DNA of 12,441 nucleotides from an uncultured Rikenella sp. (GTDB lineage Bacteria; Bacteroidota; Bacteroidia; Bacteroidales; Rikenellaceae): NCBI RefSeq assembly GCF_910577125.1, contig NZ_CAJTMN010000063.1, positions 1 through 12,441 on the forward strand, in the 5' to 3' direction. Made by a program: the position numbers and the translations under genes. The notes under the pieces were generated by a model. The model worked only from the letters and a program-made list of their open reading frames with translations, did no database searches and had not been told where the DNA came from. Position 1 is the stretch's first letter. Each line of letters begins with the position of its first letter. This document shows, in pieces, positions 6,408-12,378 of this stretch.

Positions 6408-6940
6408 TTTATCGATATGCGTTTTTACTTGTCTCGGTTTTATTCGGGAGCTACAGTTGCCACCCACACGCCGCCCAATCCATACAGCAATTTGTCGGCG
6501 ATACGATTGTCTGTGGCTTTCATGAACGGGACTCGTCTCGCATCAGAATAATTGTTTATTCAGCGTCTTCCCAATGCAATTTATGTACCTTACGTACGCT
6601 GGATCAATGGCCGAAAGAGTTGGCCGAAGCAAGTATCCCTGCAGAACAGACATTGTTTATTTTTCATGCCAATGGCCTACAAGCCCCAAGCGTTCGATCT
6701 TTATTGCGTTCCATGCGTTTCGATTATCCAGTATTTCTCGACACCGCCGGGGTTTTCGAGCGCTCGAACCCCGGCCTGCCGGCGAACCCTGTGTTCCACA
6801 CCTTCCTTTTGGATCGGGAGAACCGCGTCGTGCTCGTCGGCTCCCCGATCGGGAATGCGAAGATGTGGGACTTGTATAAGTCTACCATCGCCCGCCTCGT
6901 CGCCAACGGCGGCACCCTGCCCGCCGCTGCCGCCGAGTAG
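6404..6940 (+). CDS. Thioredoxin-like CXXC lipoprotein 2
   Basis: The product has 178 residues. The signal peptide MIYRYAFLLVSVLFGSYSC ends in a lipobox-like SYSC (Cys19). The core has RIRIIVYSASSQ leading into CNLC at 58-61, then TLFIFHANG, then FHTFLLD (131-137) and RVVLVGSPIGNAKMWDLY. As in its paralogues, the canonical cis-proline before the TFLLD strand is Phe. Its first 110 or so residues are only weakly similar to copy 1, whereas from FERSNPGLP on the proteins are nearly the same and the DNA is about 92% identical by my count. From the RENR codons on it agrees with copy 3 at 100 of 102 bases. It is likely anchored in a membrane facing the periplasm, with a thiol-disulfide role inferred from CXXC and the Cys-rich peptide upstream. 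Confidence 0.78.
   Translation: MIYRYAFLLVSVLFGSYSCHPHAAQSIQQFVGDTIVCGFHERDSSRIRIIVYSASSQCNLCTLRTLDQWPKELAEASIPAEQTLFIFHANGLQAPSVRSLLRSMRFDYPVFLDTAGVFERSNPGLPANPVFHTFLLDRENRVVLVGSPIGNAKMWDLYKSTIARLVANGGTLPAAAAE
6755..6919 (+). repeat. Thioredoxin 3'-end block, copy 2
   Basis: Same length as 4620-4784 with 13 mismatches. Its last 102 bases (6818-6919) differ from 9047-9148 at only two positions. The sharp change from diverged to conserved DNA inside a coding frame points to gene conversion or recombination. Confidence 0.85.
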
Positions 6941-6954
6941 GTGACTGGAAGTTG

Positions 6955-6987
6955 TTCTAAAATATTTTCGAAAACAAAACGATTCAC
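6955..6987 (+). repeat. AT-rich upstream repeat, copy 3 (diverged)
   Basis: This aligns without gaps to 2677-2709, with 23 of 33 positions identical, and has the same place relative to the promoter. It contains the palindrome TTTTCGAAAA (6965-6974). The equal length and position despite sequence drift suggest a retained regulatory role. Confidence 0.45.
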
Positions 6988-6992
6988 GGAAA

Positions 6993-7024
6993 TTTTATTA
7001 TTTTAAATCAAAGCCGTATATTTG
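6993..7024 (+). promoter_or_regulatory. Promoter of cassette 3
   Basis: The -7 box TATATTTG (7017-7024) matches TAnnTTTG. The -33 region has only TTTTA at 6993-6997, at the same distance as in the other two cassettes. The leader to ATG 7090 is about 60 bases, like cassette 2. Confidence 0.58.
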
Positions 7025-7089
7025 AGAGCGCGATTCGGCCACGAGGCCGGAGAGCGAGATAAATGTTTAACTGTTTAATTCATGAAACC

Positions 7090-7374
7090 ATGAAGAAATT
7101 AACCAAAATCCTGTTGGTTGCCGGCGGCGCAGCCCTGATTGGCAGTGCGTCGGTGATGACCTACCTCAAAGCGCAAACCCAACAGCCGGAGATGTCCGAC
7201 TTGACCCTCCAGAATCTCGAAGCAATGGGAACACTTAAAATAGATGAGTTTCCCATTGTACAAGGGCCCAGCCATCCAGAGAAACACATATGCCCACGAT
7301 GCAAAACACACCATGTAATTTGCCAGGGCAAATTGGATGGTGGAGATTGTATTAACATCCATTGTCTGTTGTAG
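7090..7374 (+). CDS. NVEALA-family secreted Cys-rich peptide 3
   Basis: The product has 94 residues. The ATG at 7090 is supported by the leader MKKLTKILLVAGGAALIG, matching peptide 2 almost exactly in protein and DNA. The signature region reads LTLQNLEAMG (38-47). The tail differs from peptides 1 and 2: Cys occur at 68, 71, 78, 87 and 92, including CPRC and KTHH, a pattern that could also bind a metal ion. Export signal and cleavage site are as in peptide 2 (TYLKA-QT). The abrupt change from a conserved leader to an unrelated core is typical of secreted-peptide families in which the leader serves a common exporter or processing enzyme. The core's target is unknown. Confidence 0.83.
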   Translation: MKKLTKILLVAGGAALIGSASVMTYLKAQTQQPEMSDLTLQNLEAMGTLKIDEFPIVQGPSHPEKHICPRCKTHHVICQGKLDGGDCINIHCLL

Positions 7375-7388
7375 GAGCCATGCTTAAT

Positions 7389-7420
7389 CACTCGCAGAAG
7401 TTTCGACGCTTCTGCGAGTG
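7389..7420 (+). terminator. Intergenic hairpin between peptide 3 and propeller 3
   Basis: A perfect 12-bp stem, CACTCGCAGAAG (7389-7400) with CTTCTGCGAGTG (7409-7420), has an 8-base loop and is followed by an AT-rich stretch (GCTTATTT). It starts 14 bases after the peptide stop and ends 35 bases before the propeller ATG. It matches the hairpins of cassettes 1 and 2 in position and size but not in sequence. Confidence 0.72.
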
Positions 7421-7455
7421 GCTTATTTCCGTTATTTTGTAAAATACATCAAGAT

Positions 7456-8601
7456 ATGAATCGTCACAGCATATGTTGTTTGGCAGCAGTTGTTTTGTTT
7501 TGTGCTTGCGTCCCCTCCCCGGACGCCACCCCAACTGCAGAGAGCACGTCTGTTCCTACCCGCACTGTCGAATGGGAGACCCTGCCCTCGCAAACCTTAC
7601 AGACTCGAATCGCCGATATCCGGTATGTTCCGCTCGAAAGCACGCCCGAGAGTTTTTTGTCCGGTATATCCAAGATATTGATACACAATAATGAAATCTA
7701 CATACAAGATTCCTATGGAAACGCCCGTTACGGAATCCGGGTCTTCAGTCCGGAGGGTCGCTATCTGAGACACATCGGTCGGACAGGGAAAGGCCCGGGA
7801 GAAGTCGTCAAAATAGACGATTTCACCATTCGGGACAGTTCGGTCTTTATTGTCGACGGAAATGCCGAGAAAATGGCAGTTTATACACTCGACGGTCGCT
7901 TCCGAGAAGATCTTCCTCTTCCCAATCCCGATTTCGCCAGTTTCGCGGCTTGCGACACCGGTTTTTTGTGGACCGGTACCATCTATTACGGCGAGCACCC
8001 GGAGAACCGATACGGCCTGTATAAAACCGATAATCGTTTGGCAGAAGAGTGGAAACGAAAAAAGTACGGGCCGAACGACACACGTTGCTTGTTGGTCGAA
8101 TCTTCCGATTCTTTAATCATTCGAACACAGGAAGGTTGTGATTCTGTCTATTTGTACAATCGGCAGGGTATTCCTTTCGGTTGTATTTATCTGGACTTTC
8201 CGAAAAGTCAAAAAATCCCTTACGAAAAACGTCGTCAGATCAATGAACTTCCAGCCGATGAAGATTTCAATTATTATCAGATCGGCGCCTGGAATCCGAT
8301 TATTATCGGCCCTTATCTGATCGGATCGATCATCATGCCCGGCGGACAATTCGACACATTTTTGGTCGATTTACGTACTCATAAAATTTATTTGGACGGA
8401 GAAAAAAATCTGATTCGGGATCGCAGTGCCGGATTTTATCCGCTCAACGATTCCGTATTTGTCAGCTGGATCACCCCCGACTCCGAGGCCTTACTCAAAC
8501 AAATATCCCCGTCGGCCAAGAATCTGCCTCAAAACATTCAGTCCCATTTGGATAACGGAGATTGTATACTGGTTTTCTACACTTTGAGTGACGTTCATTG
8601 A
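7456..8601 (+). CDS. Six-bladed beta-propeller lipoprotein 3
   Basis: The product has 381 residues. Its signal peptide ends with lipobox-like FCAC (Cys18 probable, Cys16 possible). IRYVPLESTPESFLSGISKI, then EIYIQDS, then IRVFSPEGRYLRHIGRTGKGPGEV (about 94-117, quoted in part) are the standard first-blade features of the Bacteroidetes six-bladed beta-propeller family (PF17170-like). The family type differs from propellers 1 and 2, although all share the GxGPGE turn. Further strands such as AVYTLDGRFREDLPLP and FLVDLRTHKIYLDG suggest later blades. No enzyme motif is visible. The gene is followed after 10 bases by the thioredoxin-like gene and is AT-richer than the flanking ligase gene. A binding or scaffold role in the envelope is likely; the ligand is unknown. 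Confidence 0.85.
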   Translation: MNRHSICCLAAVVLFCACVPSPDATPTAESTSVPTRTVEWETLPSQTLQTRIADIRYVPLESTPESFLSGISKILIHNNEIYIQDSYGNARYGIRVFSPEGRYLRHIGRTGKGPGEVVKIDDFTIRDSSVFIVDGNAEKMAVYTLDGRFREDLPLPNPDFASFAACDTGFLWTGTIYYGEHPENRYGLYKTDNRLAEEWKRKKYGPNDTRCLLVESSDSLIIRTQEGCDSVYLYNRQGIPFGCIYLDFPKSQKIPYEKRRQINELPADEDFNYYQIGAWNPIIIGPYLIGSIIMPGGQFDTFLVDLRTHKIYLDGEKNLIRDRSAGFYPLNDSVFVSWITPDSEALLKQISPSAKNLPQNIQSHLDNGDCILVFYTLSDVH

Positions 8602-8611
8602 TCCCGAATCC

Positions 8612-9190
8612 ATGAAAAATTCACAATCAATTTATTTACTAATATTCAGTGTCCTGTTGTTGTCTTCCTGTGGCAACAGTCCGAAAAAAGACGCCGTTCT
8701 CTTGGCCGAGTTGACCCGTTCGGAACTTGTTTTGCCCCCTGCTTCTACAACGAATCAGCCTCGTATCCTCGTGTACGTCGGCGAAGGAGAATGCGGCGTC
8801 TGTTCGCTCAGACTACCGGAGTGGCATGTCAAAATCAACGAATTGCGCCAAACGGGTATCGACTCCGTACAGGTTCTTTTTGTGGTCGAAGAACGAGAGA
8901 TGCCCCGTATGGAAGCAGCTGTAACAGAATCCCATATTGCGCGTATCCGAGAGATCGTCGTCATTCGACCGGACAGTGCCAAGTTATTTCTAAACGCCAA
9001 TCCCATACCATCCGATTTCCGTTTTCACACCTTTTTGTTGGACAGAGAGAACCGCGTCGTGCTCGTCGGCTCGCCGATCGGGAACGCGAAGATGTGGGAC
9101 TTGTATAAGTCTACCATCGCCCGCCTCGTCGCCAACGGCGGCACCCTGCCCGACAGGCAGGACGAGAAAGACAACCCCGACCGGAATTGA
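8612..9190 (+). CDS. Thioredoxin-like CXXC lipoprotein 3
   Basis: The product has 192 residues. The ATG at 8612 is preferred over 8588 because it gives a typical lipoprotein signal, IFSVLLLSSC (Cys20), and does not overlap the propeller stop at 8601. RILVYVGEGE leads into CGVC at 61-64, followed by an amphipathic helix and VLFVVEE. The C-terminal part, FHTFLLDRENRVVLVG and KMWDLYKST, is nearly the same as in copies 1 and 2, but here homology at DNA level begins later, within the HTFLLD codons, so the crossover point differs. The cis-Pro position before TFLLD is again Phe. The stop overlaps a possible TTG start of the ligase gene (TTGA, 9187-9190), so the two are probably one operon. Confidence 0.78.
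   Translation: MKNSQSIYLLIFSVLLLSSCGNSPKKDAVLLAELTRSELVLPPASTTNQPRILVYVGEGECGVCSLRLPEWHVKINELRQTGIDSVQVLFVVEEREMPRMEAAVTESHIARIREIVVIRPDSAKLFLNANPIPSDFRFHTFLLDRENRVVLVGSPIGNAKMWDLYKSTIARLVANGGTLPDRQDEKDNPDRN
9047..9148 (+). repeat. Thioredoxin 3'-end block, copy 3 (shorter)
   Basis: 100 of 102 bases match 6818-6919. The homology fades upstream of the RENR codons, whereas copies 1 and 2 stay similar for another 60 or so bases upstream. Confidence 0.85.
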
Positions 9191-11076
9191 GTCATATGGG
9201 CATGTTCCGCAACCAGCCATCCCGCCTTTTCTTCCTGCCGAGCCTCCTGCTGATCGGCGCACTGCTCGGCACCCTCTTCGTGCCCGGCGCGCTGCCCCCC
9301 GCAGGAATGGAGAGCTCCCAGTTCTTCTACTTTCTCCCCCTCGTCGGCCTGCTGACCCTCGTCGCCGCCCTCCGAACCCTCGTCGCGACACCCCGTTTGG
9401 CCACCGGCTTCCGCCTGGGCGACAGCCTTGTCGTCGCGCTGGGACTCTATGCCGCCCTGCGCGGCGCCAGTGGCGGAGCGTTGCCACGGATCGGCGTGTG
9501 GAGCAGCCTGCTGCTCATTGTGTGGTACCTCGACCTGCGGATCAGCCTTTCGTCCGGCTCCCGGCGCCACCGCAAGCGAATCTTCCGCGGAATCATCCTC
9601 CTGCTGCTCCTCGCCGGTCTCGCCCAGGAGATCATCGGCCTCCGCCAACTCTACGGCTACGGCCTCTCGAACCACGCCCGCTTCCGGGTGACCGGCACCT
9701 TCCATAACCCCGCCCCGTTGGGCGGTTTTCTCGCCCTCGTCTCCGGCATTGCCCTCGACCGAATCGTGCGGCTCGGGCGACCCTTGGCCCGCTACCTCGA
9801 ACGGCGGGGATGGCAGGCGAAACTCCTGCTTTCGCCCGGCTTCTGGACATTCGGACTCTCGGGCCTCTTTCTGCTTGGCGCCCTTCTGCTGCTGCCCGCC
9901 ACCCAGAGCCGCATCGCCTGGCTCGGCGCCCTGACCGCCCTTCTGATCGTCGGCTGGGAACCGCTCGTCCGGCCCCTCTGGCGGTGGATCCGGGGGCGGA
10001 AGTGGGTTGTGTGGGTACTCGTACCGCTCGCCGGACTGGTGCTCGTCGGCGGGACACTCGCCGCTTACCGCATGAAAGCCCGCTCCGCCGACGGCCGCCT
10101 GCTGATGTGGAAAACCACCCTGCGGATGATCGCCGACCGGCCGTGGGACGGTGTCGGCCCCGGACGCTTCGCCGGCGTTTACGGCGACTGTCAGGCCGCC
10201 TGGCTGAGCTCCCCCCACGCCACCGACGGCGAACGGCAGGTCGCCGGCAGTGCCGGAGCCGCCTTTAACGACTACCTCCAGCTCGCCGCCGAACTGGGCC
10301 TGCCCGGTTTGCTGCTAATGGTCGCCGTACTGTTTTTCGCCTTCCGCGGCTTTCGGCGAAGGTGGCGCAGCGGAGGATGCGGTTTTGCCGCCGCACTGGC
10401 CGCCCTGTCCGTCTTCGCCGCGGCTTCCTACCCCTTGCAATTGCTATCGTTTCGCGTGTTGTGGATGCTCCTGGTCGCTGTCGGCATCGGCGGGCTGTAC
10501 GACACCCGTTCTGTTGCCGGCGTGCGTGCGGGCGACCGGATCGGGAGTGGGGTAGTGCTCGGATTTTGTTTGGTCGTCAGCGCGTTATCCTTTTGGACGG
10601 CGTGGCCGTTGAGGCGGACTTATGCGGCGTGGGGCCGTCTCGAACCCCTCTACCGGATGGAGCGGTTCGAGACCGTTGCCGCCGACTATGAGCGCCTTGC
10701 CCCGGTGTTGGATGCCGAACCCTCGTTTCTTTTCGAGTGGGCCAACGTGCGGAACAAAGTCGGCGACCCGGCCGGCAGCATCGCGATTCTGGAGCGCGCC
10801 GTGGGGCTCAGCTCCGATCCGATGCTCTATAACCTGCTGGGCAACAACTACCGGACGCTCGGCGACTACCCCTCTGCCGAGCAGGCCTATCTCCGTGCCT
10901 GGGCCGTGGTACCGGGCCGCCTCTATCCGCTCTACCTGCTGACCGACCTCTACCGCGAGAGCGGCCAGGAGGACCGGATGCGTGCCATGGGCCGCCGCGT
11001 GCTGGAGTTCGACGAGCGGGTCTCCTCGCCCGCCGTGCGCGAGATGCGCGCCCGGGTGCGGAAGTGGCTCGAATAA
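9187..11076 (+). CDS. O-antigen ligase/polymerase-like membrane protein with C-terminal TPR repeats
   Basis: The product has up to 629 residues. The TTG at 9187 overlaps the upstream stop; ATG 9196 or 9202 are good alternatives. About ten to twelve membrane segments span residues 14-475. Wzy_C-type features are visible: RFRVTGTFHNPAPLGGFLAL near 165-184, SRIAWLG near 241-247, LMWKTTLRMIADRPWDGVGPG near 306-326 (quoted in part) and FNDYLQLAAELGLPG at 360-374. The His usual before Asn in the last motif is Phe. After residue 485 come TPR-like helices (DPAGSIAILERAVG, then YRTLGDYPSAEQAYLRAWAV). The family transfers lipid-linked glycans to lipid A, proteins or growing chains at the periplasmic face. 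Close coupling to a secreted-peptide cassette raises the possibility of a protein or peptide acceptor, which is inference. The gene is GC-rich, unlike the cassettes. Confidence 0.8.
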   Translation: MSHMGMFRNQPSRLFFLPSLLLIGALLGTLFVPGALPPAGMESSQFFYFLPLVGLLTLVAALRTLVATPRLATGFRLGDSLVVALGLYAALRGASGGALPRIGVWSSLLLIVWYLDLRISLSSGSRRHRKRIFRGIILLLLLAGLAQEIIGLRQLYGYGLSNHARFRVTGTFHNPAPLGGFLALVSGIALDRIVRLGRPLARYLERRGWQAKLLLSPGFWTFGLSGLFLLGALLLLPATQSRIAWLGALTALLIVGWEPLVRPLWRWIRGRKWVVWVLVPLAGLVLVGGTLAAYRMKARSADGRLLMWKTTLRMIADRPWDGVGPGRFAGVYGDCQAAWLSSPHATDGERQVAGSAGAAFNDYLQLAAELGLPGLLLMVAVLFFAFRGFRRRWRSGGCGFAAALAALSVFAAASYPLQLLSFRVLWMLLVAVGIGGLYDTRSVAGVRAGDRIGSGVVLGFCLVVSALSFWTAWPLRRTYAAWGRLEPLYRMERFETVAADYERLAPVLDAEPSFLFEWANVRNKVGDPAGSIAILERAVGLSSDPMLYNLLGNNYRTLGDYPSAEQAYLRAWAVVPGRLYPLYLLTDLYRESGQEDRMRAMGRRVLEFDERVSSPAVREMRARVRKWLE

Positions 11077-11079
11077 CCC

Positions 11080-11087
11080 TATCTTTG
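11080..11087 (+). promoter_or_regulatory. Candidate -7 box upstream of the signal peptidase gene
   Basis: TATCTTTG matches TAnnTTTG and lies directly after the ligase stop, 22 bases before ATG 11110. I see no good -33 TTTG at the expected distance, so the signal peptidase may also be read through from the ligase gene. Confidence 0.4.
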
Positions 11088-11109
11088 CAGGCGTAAAACA
11101 CACGGAAAG

Positions 11110-12030
11110 ATGACCATACGGCACAAAAGAAAGTGGTGGCAGACCCTGCTCCGGGGCGTGGGGATCTTCCTGTTGGTGGTTCTGCCGGGATGCGTGATGG
11201 TTCTGTCGCGGTTTTTCTGCTGGGAGATGTTCACCGTGCCGACCGAGTCGATGTATCCGACCCTGCTGGCCGGCGACCGGATCATCGTCAACAAGGCCCT
11301 TTTCGGCGCCCGCCTCCATCGCAGTTTCGAGAGCATGGGGGCCGAGAAACCCGACATCCGGCGGTGGACTTACCGGGGACTTCGGCCGTTGCAGCGCGGC
11401 GATATCATCGTCTTCAACTATCCCTATGCGCGGGGGTGGGGCCGTATCGCGTTCGATTTCAATACTTTGTTCGTGAAGCGTTGCGTAGCGCTCCCGGGCG
11501 ACTCGGTCTATGCCGAGCGGGGCGTGATCCGGGTGCGCGGCGTGGAGGGAACGGTGGGCCTGCCGCGCAGCCAGCGGGAGCTGGCCCGGTTCGATCTGTC
11601 GCTCTACCCGCCCGAGACGCGGTTTACGGTGGCTCCCGATTCAGCCTACGGGCGTTGGACGATCCGGGATTTCGGGCCGATCTACGTGCCGCGCCGGGGA
11701 GACCGGATTCCGCTGGACAGTTCGAACCTCGCCCTGTATGCGGCGGCCGTGGAGTACGAGACGGGCCACCGTCCCCGGCTCGACTCGCTGCGCCGGACGG
11801 TGCTGGGCGACAGCATCGTGACCCACTATACGTTCGAGGACAACTTCTACTTTGCGTGCGGCGACAATACGACCGCCTCGATGGATTCGCGGTATTGGGG
11901 CTTCATTCCTGAGGTTTTCGTGCTGGGCGTCGTGACCCGCGTAGCCTATTCCTACGATCGCCAGCGCGAGCAGGTTCGGTGGCGTCGTTTTTGGCGCGAC
12001 GTCTCGTACCACCCCGCGGCAGAGGAGTAG
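11110..12030 (+). CDS. lepB: Type I signal peptidase (S26 family)
   Basis: The product has 306 residues and removes signal peptides from exported proteins at the periplasmic face of the inner membrane. One N-terminal membrane segment (about 12-35) follows a basic start (MTIRHKRKWW). The catalytic serine is in PTESMYPTL (Ser47) and the general-base lysine in FVKRCVALPGD (Lys123). The third conserved box, GDNTTASMDSRYWGFIPE, lies near the C-terminus, so the enzyme appears complete. A long insert separates the lysine box and the GDN box, as is usual in Bacteroidetes enzymes. The gene follows the ligase after 33 bases. Its place beside an array of exported peptides suggests it could serve them, but a housekeeping role is equally possible. 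The symbol is given by family; other lepB copies may exist in the genome. Confidence 0.9.
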   Translation: MTIRHKRKWWQTLLRGVGIFLLVVLPGCVMVLSRFFCWEMFTVPTESMYPTLLAGDRIIVNKALFGARLHRSFESMGAEKPDIRRWTYRGLRPLQRGDIIVFNYPYARGWGRIAFDFNTLFVKRCVALPGDSVYAERGVIRVRGVEGTVGLPRSQRELARFDLSLYPPETRFTVAPDSAYGRWTIRDFGPIYVPRRGDRIPLDSSNLALYAAAVEYETGHRPRLDSLRRTVLGDSIVTHYTFEDNFYFACGDNTTASMDSRYWGFIPEVFVLGVVTRVAYSYDRQREQVRWRRFWRDVSYHPAAEE

Positions 12031-12064
12031 GCAGCGGCGTCCGCAGTCTGAGTCTTGCGGAGCC

Positions 12065-12163
12065 TAAGGCGTAGCGCAGCTATCACAAAAGTTTTTGGTG
12101 CCGCTTTTTACAAAAAGCGGCAGTTCCGTCTGGTTCTAAGCTCGACCGCGCGCCACGCCTTAA
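12065..12163. repeat. Nested palindrome downstream of the signal peptidase gene
   Basis: An outer stem pairs TAAGGCGTAGCGC (12065-12077) with GCGCGCCACGCCTTA (12148-12162), with minor mismatches. Inside is a perfect hairpin, TGCCGCTTTTT (12099-12109) with AAAAAGCGGCA (12112-12122). It may also act as terminator of the signal peptidase transcript, but no T-run follows. Confidence 0.55.
12146..12163 (-). repeat. 18-bp inverted repeat, right copy
   Basis: Exact reverse complement of 274-291. Confidence 0.6.
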
Positions 12164-12165
12164 AA

Positions 12166-12209
12166 GGGAAATCGTCAAAATGCACTGGTGCGTTTTGACA
12201 GGATTTCCC
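12166..12209. repeat. 20-bp-arm hairpin
   Basis: GGGAAATC (12166-12173) plus GTCAAAATGCAC (12174-12185) pair with GTGCGTTTTGAC (12188-12199) plus GATTTCCC (12202-12209), with one U-G pair and a two-base bulge. GCCTT/AAGGC outside the arms can lengthen the stem. No coding frame explains it. Confidence 0.6.
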
Positions 12210-12227
12210 CAAGGCGCGCGGGAAATC

Positions 12228-12303
12228 CGTCGCCCGCCCGCAAAGAGGGCATATTCTGCCGATTGGCGGCGAGCCAATCGAGCAAGAATTGCCGCGGGCG
12301 ACG
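12228..12303. repeat. Long palindrome with inner GATTGGC hairpin
   Basis: The outer arms CGTCGCCCG (12228-12236) and CGGGCGACG (12295-12303) are perfect. Inside, GATTGGC (12261-12267) pairs with GCCAATC (12273-12279), and the flanking GGCA-ATTC-TGC and GCA-GAATT-GCC nearly complete the stem. The outer arms echo the stem at 9-15/40-46. Confidence 0.6.
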
Positions 12304-12378
12304 ATTGAAATGCCCCGCGCGTCGCCGCCAAGGCGCGCGAAACGTGGTGGAGCTATTGGCTGTAAATTGTGTGAAATC

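Noticed and set aside
2675..7100. Repeated blocks as a possible CRISPR array
   Set aside because: The repeats are about 2 kb apart, separated by full genes, and there are no spacer-sized units or cas genes.
7428..7440. A possible separate promoter (TATTTTG) before propeller 3
   Set aside because: It lacks one T of TAnnTTTG and no counterpart exists before propellers 1 and 2, so it was not listed.
9025..10218. A 397-codon open frame on the - strand opposite the ligase gene
   Set aside because: Its product is rich in Gly, Glu, Gln and Ala with no domain, as expected from antisense reading of a GC-rich membrane-protein gene.
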